Part shown: one piece after another, positions 28,549-36,288 of the stretch
Position numbering within the stretch: the first letter of the stretch is position 1
How the letters are laid out: each line of letters opens with the position of its first letter
Source: Zhongshania antarctica
Lineage (GTDB): Bacteria > Pseudomonadota > Gammaproteobacteria > Pseudomonadales > Spongiibacteraceae
Length of the DNA: 64,000 bases
Direction: 5' to 3'
Assembly: GCF_014202945.1 (NCBI RefSeq)
Contig: NZ_JACHHW010000004.1
Coordinates: forward strand, 372,001 to 436,000
Notes under the pieces: model-generated
The model's database searches: none
Told to the model about the DNA's origin: nothing
What the model saw: only the letters and a program-made list of their open reading frames with translations
Program-made: the position numbers and the translations under genes

Positions 28549-29001
28549 TTACAAAACGGTAGCTAGCACGGGAACGGCTGTATTTACCAAGTCAATGGCG
28601 ATGGGGAGTAAACCAGCGGTTAAATCTCCGCCTACCAATGGAATGCCTGCATCCAATAAACCGCTGGCCAAAACACCATTAAGCAAGGGCAAGGCAGTAT
28701 TTACGCCGTCAATTGCAACAGGCCCTAAACCTGCCAAAACACTGCTACTTAGGTCTGTTACGAGTGGGAGCGTACTCACCAGAACACTATTCACCAGTGG
28801 CAATGCAGTATTGACCGTATCAATTGCGAGCGGGGTTAAACCGCCTAAGATAGCTGACGTTGGCAGGCCAGCATCAAGCAGGTTTAATGACGGTATTGCG
28901 CTTCCGCTAAGGGGCCCAAGCGCTCCAGACAGCAAGTCTTGAGCGTGACTTACGGCACTAATTGATAAAAGTAATGTTAAGGCGACGCAGTGCTTTTTCA
29001 T
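28549..29001 (-). CDS. Small secreted protein with three VNTALPL repeats
   Basis: 150 residues with a signal peptide cleaved at SHA-Q (residue 20). The mature protein is almost free of charged residues except Asp and holds three repeats built on L-P-x-A-I-D-x-V-N-T-A-x-P, with the AID triplets at residues 59, 96 and 135 (37- and 39-residue spacing). The chain ends at the end of the third repeat. ATG follows GAGGAAATTACC. No family is recognised; the amphipathic hydrophobic repeats suggest a surface or fibre-like protein. Confidence 0.72.
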   Translation of the reverse strand: MKKHCVALTLLLSISAVSHAQDLLSGALGPLSGSAIPSLNLLDAGLPTSAILGGLTPLAIDTVNTALPLVNSVLVSTLPLVTDLSSSVLAGLGPVAIDGVNTALPLLNGVLASGLLDAGIPLVGGDLTAGLLPIAIDLVNTAVPVLATVL

Positions 29002-29592
29002 GGTAATTTCCTCACGTAGATAAATAGCTATGACACAAGTTGGTTTTCAATCATGGCTCAGCAAATTCGGTGCCAAAGCCTAATCTTAGGCGGTGTCACC
29101 GTAAAAATGATCGCCTATGACAGGTGATTTAAGCCTTATAAACCGGGTATATCAGACTCTGCTGTTATACGAAAAATTTGGAGTGAGATTCTTAAATCAG
29201 CTCAAATTGCCGCTGCTGTAAAAATGGCCATAGGGGTGGCGTGGTAAGAATGGATTATAATTGGGCAAAATATCGCGAAGAGGGTATTTCGCTTGAACCA
29301 AGCTGGGGCGTTACACGCAGCGCAAATTCTGAGACATAGCACCCTGAATCTCGGGATAAAAGCGAGAAAGGGCTATTCATGCCCGAAGCGATTCTTACGC
29401 AGAAGTTGGTCTTTGGTTTGACCCCTCGTTGCAAAGTGAGGATATTAGGCTTTGCGAAATTAACCGCTATAACGGCTCGCATCTTGCTACTCTATAATTA
29501 AATCCGATATAAGATGACAGTAATATGCGTAACATATTGATTAATATGCCCTTATTTTTAGACGATGCATCGGCATTGTTTGGCTGTGAGCG
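29002..29592. other. Long non-coding interval (591 bp)
   Basis: No convincing gene. It contains the structured segment at 29068-29125 (listed separately) and a plus-strand frame from the ATG at 29250 that breaks at a TAG near 29337 and then stays open to about 29501. The opposite strand holds a 75-codon frame with no family resemblance. It might be a decayed gene. Confidence 0.4.
29068..29125 (-). other. Structured RNA-like segment upstream of the repeat protein
   Basis: Nested stems: CGGTG/CACCG (29068-29072 with 29097-29101) enclose GCCTAA/TTAGGC (29078-29083 with 29086-29091) across a symmetric 5/5 internal loop; a second 7-bp hairpin (ATCGCCT with AGGTGAT, one G-U pair, loop ATGAC) follows. 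It lies 67 bases before the start of the minus-strand secreted protein, i.e. in its likely 5' leader. No match to a riboswitch consensus I know. Confidence 0.4.
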
Positions 29593-29991
29593 ATGAGCTC
29601 AGTCTTGCGTCGCAATTTGCGAATTAAAGTAAGAGGCGCTAAACAGGCCGGCTATGTGATCACCACAGAACTGGTGCTTCTCGCCGCTGCCTTGCTCGTG
29701 GGTACAATCATTGGCTGGATCGCCATACGCGATGCACTCCTGCAGGAGATGTTTGATTTCGCCTCCGCCATTGAGGCAAACACCTATTTCGCGTTTGACG
29801 GCTTGTCCGCTGGTCAGCAGCCCAACGCATTCGAAAACTCTTCGCCGACTAATTTTTCAGGGCGTTCGGCGTATATTGCAAACAACAATGGAGAGGGTGG
29901 GGTAATATTAATTACTGGAGATAACGACGACACCACCACAGATCCAGTAGACCCGCCAATTGACCCACTCGACCCCGTTGTTGACCCTTAA
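29593..29991 (+). CDS. N-terminal half of a frameshifted membrane-anchored surface protein
   Basis: 132 codons. A basic N-terminus (RRNLRIKVRGAKQAGYVITTE) leads into one membrane helix (LVLLAAALLVGTIIGWIAI), then IRDALLQEMFDFASAIEAN and an outside region ending in a run of Asp-Pro repeats. The frame stops in the middle of that Pro/Asp linker, and the linker continues in the next frame, so this is most likely one gene split by one missing base around 29983-29990. The anchor segment resembles pseudopilin-like or tail-anchored hypothetical proteins. Confidence 0.6.
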   Translation: MSSVLRRNLRIKVRGAKQAGYVITTELVLLAAALLVGTIIGWIAIRDALLQEMFDFASAIEANTYFAFDGLSAGQQPNAFENSSPTNFSGRSAYIANNNGEGGVILITGDNDDTTTDPVDPPIDPLDPVVDP

Positions 29992-30020
29992 CACCGACCG
30001 ATCCAGGTCCAAGCGCGCCA

Positions 30021-30395
30021 GTGTACAGCGAGATTCCTTTTTTAGATGTTGTCGATCCCGATCCCTTGGCATTGGTGGTCATAACGGAAAAAGTCAGTAT
30101 TTTGGACTGTATATCCAGCGCCACCCGCTACAATATTAATATTGCCAAAGTGCTTGGTGGCGATTTGACTGGTCAGTGTGAAGTGCTATTAAACGAAGTG
30201 CCAGATCCAAGTACCATTCCTGCTGATATCGAAAATATTGCGTTTCTCTTACTAATAGACCCTATTACTGGTCTCACAACGGATCGCGTCAGCATTGCGG
30301 ACTGTATGGCTCGTTTGGCAACGGCGAGCGCTGGCCAAATTTACATCGAAGACTTGGCCGCAGATGGTATTGGCAGCTGTACAATACTTCCTTAA
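30021..30395 (+). CDS. C-terminal half of the frameshifted surface protein
   Basis: This frame is open from about 29985 (PLTPTDPGPSAPVYSE) and runs to 30395; the nominal GTG at 30021 has no ribosome site. It contains two related segments, each with VSI.DC near its start and a G.C near its end (ILDCISSATRYNINI... and IADCMARLATASAGQ...), suggesting a duplicated small domain with one disulfide each. No family is recognised. It should be read together with the 29593-29991 frame. Confidence 0.55.
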   Translation: MYSEIPFLDVVDPDPLALVVITEKVSILDCISSATRYNINIAKVLGGDLTGQCEVLLNEVPDPSTIPADIENIAFLLLIDPITGLTTDRVSIADCMARLATASAGQIYIEDLAADGIGSCTILP

Positions 30396-30460
30396 CCATA
30401 AGCTGTGATAATCTTAGCCGCGCTTTGATGCGTCTCCTCGCTGCAGTGGGACAGTTTTAG

Positions 30461-30518
30461 CGGGTAGATTCGCTAAGGTTTTATCACTGGTATAAAAACG
30501 ATTAGCGTAGACTACCCG
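30461..30518. promoter_or_regulatory. Split inverted repeat in front of yqhD
   Basis: CGGGTAG/CTACCCG (30461-30467 and 30512-30518) and CGCTAA/TTAGCG (30471-30476 and 30502-30507) are two nested inverted pairs around a TATAAA at about 30491, 37 bases before the yqhD ATG. The layout fits a regulator site overlapping a promoter. Confidence 0.5.
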
Positions 30519-30554
30519 TACAAGTCTTTTTTTAAGTGATTAAAAGGGTATTTC

Positions 30555-31712
30555 ATGTTGAATTTCAGTTTCTCTAACGTAACCCGCATCCATTTCGGTG
30601 AGGGCCAAATTCAGGTTATAACCAAGGAAATACCTGCCGACGCCAAGATCCTATTAGTTTACGGCGGTGGTTCGATAAAAAATAATGGCATTTACGAACA
30701 GCTCTCCCTCGCACTGGCCAATCATAGTGTTGTGGAATTCTCTGGCATTGAACCCAACCCGAGCTATGAAACCTTAATGAAGGCGCAAGCCTTGATTACC
30801 GAAAACAGCCTTGACTATATCTTAGCCGTTGGCGGCGGCTCTGTAGTCGACGGCGCAAAGTTTATTGCCGCTGCAGCCTGCTACGAAGGTCAAGACCCTT
30901 GGGACATTATTGCAAAGCGCGAGCGGATTCGTGCGGCGCTGGACATCGGTGTGGTATTGACCCTGCCTGCCACGGGTTCCGAGAGTAACTCCGGCGCGGT
31001 GGTTACCCGCCACGGCCACAAAGGCGCATTTTCAAGTCCCCTCGTTAGGCCTAAATTTGCGGTACTCGACCCCGCGGTGACATTGAGCTTGTCAGATCGC
31101 CAAATAGGCAATGGCGTCGTTGATGCCTTTGTCCACACCATGGAGCAGTACCTCACTTACAGCGTTAATGCCAAAGTGCAAGATCGCTTTGCTGAAGGAC
31201 TTTTGCAAACCTTAATCGAAGAGGGGCCAAAGGCACTGGCGCCAGCAACTAAAAATGATCTTGCCGTGCGCGGCAATATTATGTGGGCTGCCAGCCTCGC
31301 CCTCAATGGCTTGATTGGTGCTGGTGTTCCTCAAGACTGGACCACCCACATGATTGGCCATGAACTTACCGCAGCGCACGGAATTGACCACGCCCGCACT
31401 TTGTCCATCGTGCTGCCAGCAGTTTTAAAAGTACGACGGAGCGTTAAGCGGGAAAAACTGCTTCAGTACGCCGACCGGGTTTGGGGAATTAAGGACGGAG
31501 ACGAAGACGCTAGAGTTGATCAGGCAATTGCCGCAACCGAAGCGTTTTTTACCGCCATGGGCTTGCCTGTCAGGCTGTCAGAGGTCGATCTTGGCGCGGA
31601 GCATATCGATGAGCTACTTGCCAAACTTACTGAACATGGCATGGTGAAATTGGGTGAACAGGGCGAAGTCACGCCTGTTATTAGCCGCCAAATCCTAGAG
31701 ATGGCTGTGTAA
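30555..31712 (+). CDS. yqhD: NADPH-dependent iron/zinc alcohol dehydrogenase YqhD
   Basis: 385 residues, same length and near collinear with E. coli YqhD: GGGSIKNNGIYEQ, FSGIEPNPSYETLMKA, LAVGGGSVVDGAKFIAAAA, TLPATGSESNSGAVV, NGVVDAFVHTMEQY and the metal-ligand stretch GHELTAAHGIDHARTLSIVLP. YqhD reduces toxic short aldehydes (acrolein, malondialdehyde, glyoxal-type) to alcohols using NADPH. AAGGG six bases before ATG supports the start. A GST gene follows, consistent with a detoxification role. Confidence 0.95.
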   Translation: MLNFSFSNVTRIHFGEGQIQVITKEIPADAKILLVYGGGSIKNNGIYEQLSLALANHSVVEFSGIEPNPSYETLMKAQALITENSLDYILAVGGGSVVDGAKFIAAAACYEGQDPWDIIAKRERIRAALDIGVVLTLPATGSESNSGAVVTRHGHKGAFSSPLVRPKFAVLDPAVTLSLSDRQIGNGVVDAFVHTMEQYLTYSVNAKVQDRFAEGLLQTLIEEGPKALAPATKNDLAVRGNIMWAASLALNGLIGAGVPQDWTTHMIGHELTAAHGIDHARTLSIVLPAVLKVRRSVKREKLLQYADRVWGIKDGDEDARVDQAIAATEAFFTAMGLPVRLSEVDLGAEHIDELLAKLTEHGMVKLGEQGEVTPVISRQILEMAV

Positions 31713-31725
31713 TCGATGTTTGTTG

Positions 31726-31757
31726 AGCTGACGCGAAAGCGTCAGCTTCTCGTTTTA
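31726..31757 (+). terminator. Terminator after yqhD
   Basis: Perfect 9-bp stem AGCTGACGC / GCGTCAGCT closed by a GAAA tetraloop and followed by TCTCGTTTT, 13 bases beyond the yqhD stop. Confidence 0.85.
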
Positions 31758-31795
31758 GGACTCGCTAAACTTTACTTCATTTAAAAGGCGCCGAC

Positions 31796-32404
31796 ATGAT
31801 TACTGTTCACCATCTAAATCAATCGCGTTCAAAACGCGTAATTTGGCTTTTAGAAGAGCTGCAAACACCCTACGAGGTGGTGCATCACCAACGCAACTCG
31901 CAAACTAATCTTGCGCCAGAGAGCCTTGCGGCAATTCATCCGCTCGCTAAATCACCGGTTATTGTCGATGGTGAGCGCACTTTGTGTGAGTCGGGCGCGG
32001 TAATGGAATACCTGTTAGACCAAACTCCTCAACACAACTTACGTCCGGCTAAAAGCGAGCCATGCTATTACGACTACTTAGAGTGGCTGCATTTCGCCGA
32101 AGGCTCTCTGGCCATGCCAGTGATTATAAACATGATTATGAAGCGCGAAGAACGGGCGGGTGATAAGCCGCTAGATGGCTATATTGCCAAAGAGCTCGCT
32201 CTCGATTTTAGTTACATAGAGGCGACATTGAGCCGCAGGGACTATTTTGCTGGGGATCGGTTCACGGCGGCAGATATCATGATGTGCATGATTTTGGAGA
32301 TCGCTTTTGTGCATGACATGCTTACTGGTAAAACGAATACCCTTGCGTATCTGAGTAAACTCCAGGGCAGAGATGCATACAAAAAAGCGGCGAGTTTTGG
32401 GTAA
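31796..32404 (+). CDS. Glutathione S-transferase family protein
   Basis: 202 residues: N-terminal thioredoxin-like domain (ITVHHLNQSRSKRVIWLLEELQTPYEVV, with HPLAKSPVIVDGERTLCESGAVMEYLL carrying the cis-Pro and ESGA glutathione-binding segment) and a C-terminal helical domain with RDYFAGDRFTAADIMM. The SRSKR start resembles the beta/nu-like bacterial GSTs. Cytoplasmic conjugation or peroxidase activity on electrophiles is the family role; the substrate is unknown. It has its own upstream space after the yqhD terminator. Confidence 0.92.
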   Translation: MITVHHLNQSRSKRVIWLLEELQTPYEVVHHQRNSQTNLAPESLAAIHPLAKSPVIVDGERTLCESGAVMEYLLDQTPQHNLRPAKSEPCYYDYLEWLHFAEGSLAMPVIINMIMKREERAGDKPLDGYIAKELALDFSYIEATLSRRDYFAGDRFTAADIMMCMILEIAFVHDMLTGKTNTLAYLSKLQGRDAYKKAASFG

Positions 32405-32415
32405 GGCTTAACTCC

Positions 32416-32450
32416 AACGCTGGCGACCTAGAATCGCCAGCGTTGTTTGC
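32416..32450. terminator. Bidirectional terminator between GST and CPBP genes
   Basis: Perfect 11-bp stem AACGCTGGCGA / TCGCCAGCGTT with a 7-base loop, followed by GTTTGCTT, located between convergent genes. Confidence 0.75.
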
Positions 32451-32484
32451 TTACTCAATCTTAGCCGCGCGGAACAGAGCTGCG

Positions 32485-33360
32485 CTAGAAAGGCCAAAAA
32501 ACCTTGGGGATGTTTCCCTGCTTCAAAAGCGACGCCACATCCATGCCCACAGCAACACCGGCATGTACAAAGAATCCTCCCCAAATTGACGCCGAACGCA
32601 GCGCCAAAATCCCTAAAAACAGCCCAAACAAAATCGCTCCCCCGGCTTCCGGCCATAATTTAGGGAAGTGAATCATTAGATACGGCACGCACATTATCCA
32701 TACTGCATTGGCGCCCACTGCGGGCCGTAATGCCTGCAGGAAAAACCCCCTGAAGAAAAATTCGAGGCATATGAACTGGCTAAGATAAAGGCATTCCCAA
32801 GCGAGAAAGTCGAACCAGCTACGCCCAGCCAAGCGATAAAAAGGGTAGTGGGCAACAAAGTCTCGGTTAGACGCGGCAATGACGACAAAAAGTAATATTG
32901 GCGAGAGTAGCAATAAATAGCCCGCCCAGTGCTGGCTAGTGTTATTCCAGCGCCAACCGAAATCAGCCACGGGCAGTTTAATATAGCGTTTAATGACGAG
33001 TGCCGGAATCAGTACATAGCCAACAACGTGCCAGGCTGTCCACCAAGCATAAGTCATTAGCTCGACGAAGCCTGTCTGCCTAAGGGCCTGATACAGATAA
33101 TGCGATGGCTTATCGACTACTTCACTCAAAATTTGCAGTAGGGCGAGGAATACCGAAGAGTATTTAAGGTAGTGAATGATTAACAAACAGACCGAAACGC
33201 AGGCCAATACCACGAATACTCGACGCAGGGCATGGGGGCGGCTCAAGGTATAGCTCGGCGCATTGCTATCAATTTCATCCAGTGCGGCCAAGATTTGCTT
33301 AGGGTGCAGATCTTTTATAATGCGTTTACCGATACCGGTGCTCGTCATACTCATCAGCAA
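32485..33360 (-). CDS. CPBP-family intramembrane metalloprotease-like protein
   Basis: 291 residues, about seven membrane helices. The conserved core is CLEFFFRGFFLQAL (motif 1 with Glu and Arg; the usual EE pair is LE here), MIHFPKLWPEAGGAILFGLFLG (motif 2 with His) and FFVHAGVAVGMDVASL (motif 3 with His). The family includes Rce1-like prenyl proteases and bacteriocin-immunity-like proteins. Loss of the first Glu of EExxxR may affect activity. The nominal ATG at 33360 is followed closely by another Met. Confidence 0.8.
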   Translation of the reverse strand: MLMSMTSTGIGKRIIKDLHPKQILAALDEIDSNAPSYTLSRPHALRRVFVVLACVSVCLLIIHYLKYSSVFLALLQILSEVVDKPSHYLYQALRQTGFVELMTYAWWTAWHVVGYVLIPALVIKRYIKLPVADFGWRWNNTSQHWAGYLLLLSPILLFVVIAASNRDFVAHYPFYRLAGRSWFDFLAWECLYLSQFICLEFFFRGFFLQALRPAVGANAVWIMCVPYLMIHFPKLWPEAGGAILFGLFLGILALRSASIWGGFFVHAGVAVGMDVASLLKQGNIPKVFWPF

Positions 33361-33513
33361 GTCTCTGTTAAATAGCCTAGCGCAAATTTTACACCCTCAT
33401 TCTACTCGGCTTTTAGGGGTGATGTGGCAATGCATGCCAAATTGCTTAGACGGTACCAAGCCCAAGGCAGATCAGCTAAGCTTGGCGCCGAACCCAATTA
33501 GGAATACGCAAAG

Positions 33514-34272
33514 ATGGTGCAGAATATTGCCATTATTAGCCGTAACATGCTCTACAACATACTTACGCTCAGCGTCAGCTTGTTTATCGCCTGGCATTTA
33601 CTCTTAGCCGGCGATTTTTTTTATGGCTTTTGGCATGACCATATCGGGATTGCTGAGAATATTCGTCAGTATGGGCCAGAGAATATATATCGAACGGGCT
33701 TTGCAGACACCACTCGCGCACAACGTATTGAATTATTTAGCCAAATTTGTCACTCGATTAGTCATCAAGGCGCGGGCCTGGCTGACATACGCTATTCAAT
33801 TCCCGAAAAAGGCATTAACAGCCCCTTATTACACCAGGCCGAAATCATTCACTTACAAGATGTTGCCAATTTAATTAGCACCCTACAAAAAGGCGAGCCA
33901 TTACTGTATTTGGTGTGGGCGGCTCTTCTAGCGACCTTTATTGCTAAAGCCTGGCGTCTGCCATCTTGGCGCCAGTTATTACTGGCAAATGCCTTCTGGA
34001 TCGGCGCCGTCACAATACTGATCATGGTAGTCGGGTGGGTTAGCGTCTTTTATAAACTTCACACACTGATCTTTCCAGATAAACACCAATGGTTTTTTTA
34101 TTACCATGAGTCGTTGATGTCGACCATGATGCAAGCCCCAGATTTATTTTTGTATATAGGCCTTTCTCTTGCTGTGCTGAGTGGGTTGCTTTACGGCTGC
34201 TTACATCTCTTAGCGCGCTTGTTATCGCGCTACCAGGTTCAAGCCTCCCGGATGATGGGTAGCTCGCAATAA
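33514..34272 (+). CDS. Uncharacterised membrane protein
   Basis: 252 residues with four likely membrane helices: one near the N-terminus (TLSVSLFIAWHLLLAGDFFY), two central (LLYLVWAALLATFIA and NAFWIGAVTILIMVVGWVSVF) and one C-terminal (LFLYIGLSLAVLSGLLYGCLHLLARLL). The 120-residue loop between helices 1 and 2 is soluble. The tail FYKLHTLIFPDKHQWFFYYHESLMST resembles the DUF1461/TIGR01906 integral membrane family, which keeps a lipobox-free HxxF..D..W motif, but I am not certain. Confidence 0.65.
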   Translation: MVQNIAIISRNMLYNILTLSVSLFIAWHLLLAGDFFYGFWHDHIGIAENIRQYGPENIYRTGFADTTRAQRIELFSQICHSISHQGAGLADIRYSIPEKGINSPLLHQAEIIHLQDVANLISTLQKGEPLLYLVWAALLATFIAKAWRLPSWRQLLLANAFWIGAVTILIMVVGWVSVFYKLHTLIFPDKHQWFFYYHESLMSTMMQAPDLFLYIGLSLAVLSGLLYGCLHLLARLLSRYQVQASRMMGSSQ

Positions 34273-34441
34273 AGTCTAGCGGGGAACGGCTGTAGCTCAC
34301 CGCTGTCATATAAGGCTTTGGGTAGGACATTCGACAGAATGCGTACCATTTGAAGGGTACTATACTGTCTTAGGGCTTCTCCTTGCCGGACTATTGACCG
34401 AAACGCTAAATTGCTGGTCACAGGCTGACTAGCTTAGAATT

Positions 34442-34455
34442 GGTGTATATACACC
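34442..34455. promoter_or_regulatory. Perfect palindrome before the AP2-domain gene
   Basis: GGTGTATATACACC is self-complementary and lies 35-48 bases before the ATG at 34490; a second palindrome, GTGAGACTCAC (34472-34482), follows. Both could be operator sites, perhaps for the AP2 protein itself. Confidence 0.5.
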
Positions 34456-34489
34456 CTAAATTATTAAAGAAGTGAGACTCACCGGACAC

Positions 34490-34990
34490 ATGTCTAAACC
34501 TAAGGCCATGTATGGCATTTCCAGAATAGACGATGAGATTTACCGCACACACGCTTGGCGGGTGAGTCTGCGGCGCCAGAACAAACTACTCGTTAAAAAT
34601 TTCCCTGATAAAACCTACGGTGGAAAACGCAAAGCCTTACTCGCTGCTAAAGCCCATCGGGATCAGGTTATTGACCAATACCCACCAACGACTCGCCAGC
34701 AATTCTGCAATGCCCCTAGGCGCCACAACACCTCCGGCATTCCCGGTGTTTATCGCTATGCAAAGCGCTACAAACTTAAAGACGGCTGCATTAAAGAAAT
34801 TTGGTATTGGGAGGCTCACTGGCCCGCCAAAAAGCCGGGCGATTTTGGTAAAGCGACGTTCTCAATACAGCGTTATGGCGAGAAACAAGCAAAGGCACTT
34901 GCCGTGGCCGCTCGTGAAGCGGGAGTTCAACAATTAAAAGGCGTCTTTTGGGCAAGTGAGCGGGGTACATCTCAGCTCACTTTATTGTAG
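34490..34990 (+). CDS. AP2/ERF-like DNA-binding domain protein
   Basis: 166 residues from the ATG at 34490 (a GTG at 34472 is in frame). The C-terminal two thirds look like a bacterial AP2 domain: NTSGIPGVYRYAKRYK, then YWEAHWPAKKPG and KATFSIQRYGEKQAKALAVAARE, the WxAxW strand and helix order of AP2/ERF folds. The N-terminal part (YGISRIDDEIYRTHAWRVSLRRQ) appears to be a second, weaker copy. In phages and bacteria AP2 domains often accompany homing endonucleases; here no nuclease domain is seen, so a stand-alone DNA-binding protein is likely. It is basic throughout. Confidence 0.75.
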   Translation: MSKPKAMYGISRIDDEIYRTHAWRVSLRRQNKLLVKNFPDKTYGGKRKALLAAKAHRDQVIDQYPPTTRQQFCNAPRRHNTSGIPGVYRYAKRYKLKDGCIKEIWYWEAHWPAKKPGDFGKATFSIQRYGEKQAKALAVAAREAGVQQLKGVFWASERGTSQLTLL

Positions 34991-35010
34991 TGAATTTACC
35001 GTTATTGTCT

Positions 35011-35038
35011 TTGCGCTATGCACTCATACATAGCGCAA
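35011..35038 (+). terminator. Hairpin after the AP2-domain gene
   Basis: Perfect 10-bp stem TTGCGCTATG / CATAGCGCAA with an 8-base loop, 20 bases past the stop. No long T-run follows, so termination strength is uncertain. Confidence 0.5.
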
Positions 35039-35117
35039 TGCTGCCTTTCGCTAACGCAGTTCGGATCAAATAAGCTCGCGCCTAATCTCCTGCGACAATA
35101 TTTGAATGGGGTTATAT

Positions 35118-35705
35118 ATGAAATATTACATCGTAGCACTAGCCCTTTTGTTAGCAAATTTCAGCTATGCGCTCGATGGTATTGTGCTATTAAGTAGCGC
35201 TGAAGCGTCGCCTCAGAAAACGATTAAATACGCTGCGCCGCTCCAAAAGGAGATAAAAGATACACTAGACCTTGGCGATAGCCTGTCGAAAGGTACGCTA
35301 AAGTTGCTTAACAAAAATAGCAAAAACTATCGCGCCACTATTCAGCTCGAAACCAGTATGACGGTTACAGCCGAAGGCCCTCACCTCGATTTAACTGACT
35401 GGAAGCACTGCACCTCCCAATGGCATCGTATCGCGGAAGTGAAGGGCGGAGAATATACGCTGCCCGATTTCAATGACATTGATGTCGACTGTTTTCCAGC
35501 GGTTTCTGATCAAGAACTCAAAGCAGAGGTGTTACGCGCGGGCGGTGAACAGTGGCTAAGCATACTGGAGGGTGAGGGCTGGCCCGAGGGTTATAAGCCT
35601 GTTGAAATTTCGCTTAGTACGGTTCGCCTAAAGATTGAGGAGAACACGGCTGCTGGCTGGCATGTGGTAACCGTTATTAATATGAGTATTCCTATGGGGT
35701 GCTAG
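35118..35705 (+). CDS. Secreted protein of unknown function
   Basis: 195 residues from the ATG at 35118 (an in-frame ATG at 35106 is closer to the Shine-Dalgarno-like GGGG). Signal peptide MKYYIVALALLLANFSYA. The mature part has regularly alternating polar/hydrophobic stretches (LKLLNKNSKNYRATIQLET, VEISLSTVRLKI) suggesting beta-sheet, and three cysteines. I recognise no family. It is the first of a group of small unknown genes ending at 38309. Confidence 0.6.
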   Translation: MKYYIVALALLLANFSYALDGIVLLSSAEASPQKTIKYAAPLQKEIKDTLDLGDSLSKGTLKLLNKNSKNYRATIQLETSMTVTAEGPHLDLTDWKHCTSQWHRIAEVKGGEYTLPDFNDIDVDCFPAVSDQELKAEVLRAGGEQWLSILEGEGWPEGYKPVEISLSTVRLKIEENTAAGWHVVTVINMSIPMGC

Positions 35706-35768
35706 CGGGCGCGAAGTGTGCCGCATCGGTCAATTCTTGTTGAATACATTCTGTACAGGGTTCATATC

Positions 35769-36182
35769 ATGCACATTAAGATCATTATGTTACTTGTCAT
35801 CAGCTTATTACTGCAGGCCTGTGCTGGCAGTAGAGCCAGTTATGAATCTCTTATAGAGACAAAAAATGATACTACGGCTATTTACCTGTCGCTAGGCGAA
35901 ACCAAAGAAATTCTAGCTGTAAGTAATGGTTTTCCGGGGTGGTGGGGATTTTACCCCGGCGTCAGCTCGATCTCTCCGCAAATTGCGAGTGTAGCCTGCA
36001 AGGATGAGCGTAGTTTGATACCGTTCCGTTCTCCTGGTGTTATTTTTGGTGGTGAGGTTTGCTATTTAACCGCCAATAGCCTAGGTGAAACGTGGGTAGT
36101 CCCTGACAATAAAATGTCCCGAGGTATGTCGGGGCAGGTGTTGCCAGAGAATAAAATAAAAATTGTTGTCACGAAGCCCTAA
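35769..36182 (+). CDS. Predicted lipoprotein of unknown function
   Basis: 137 residues from the ATG at 35769. The signal MHIKIIMLLVISLLLQAC has a lipobox LLQAC, so the protein is probably lipidated at cysteine 18 and anchored to a membrane. The rest is short and Gly/Ser-rich with two further cysteines (VACKDER, GEVCYLT). A longer frame from 35718 lacks a signal at its start. No family is recognised. Confidence 0.65.
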   Translation: MHIKIIMLLVISLLLQACAGSRASYESLIETKNDTTAIYLSLGETKEILAVSNGFPGWWGFYPGVSSISPQIASVACKDERSLIPFRSPGVIFGGEVCYLTANSLGETWVVPDNKMSRGMSGQVLPENKIKIVVTKP

Positions 36183-36288
36183 TCGATATTTTAAGAGGGC
36201 GCGGCCATGCAATATTTTTGTTCATGCTTAAGACCTCGGCTGCCAAAGTCCGATGTGGTTTTCGATGCATGTCATAGGTGATAGCTAG

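Noticed and set aside
29041-29130. Possible cyclic-di-GMP (GEMM) riboswitch
   Set aside because: The segment has two helices but lacks the conserved GGCAAACC, GAAA and GACGCAAAGCC elements.
29255-29482. 75-codon minus-strand frame in the 591-bp gap
   Set aside because: No signal, no motif and no ribosome site. The plus strand of the same region has a frame broken by a TAG, so neither is convincing.
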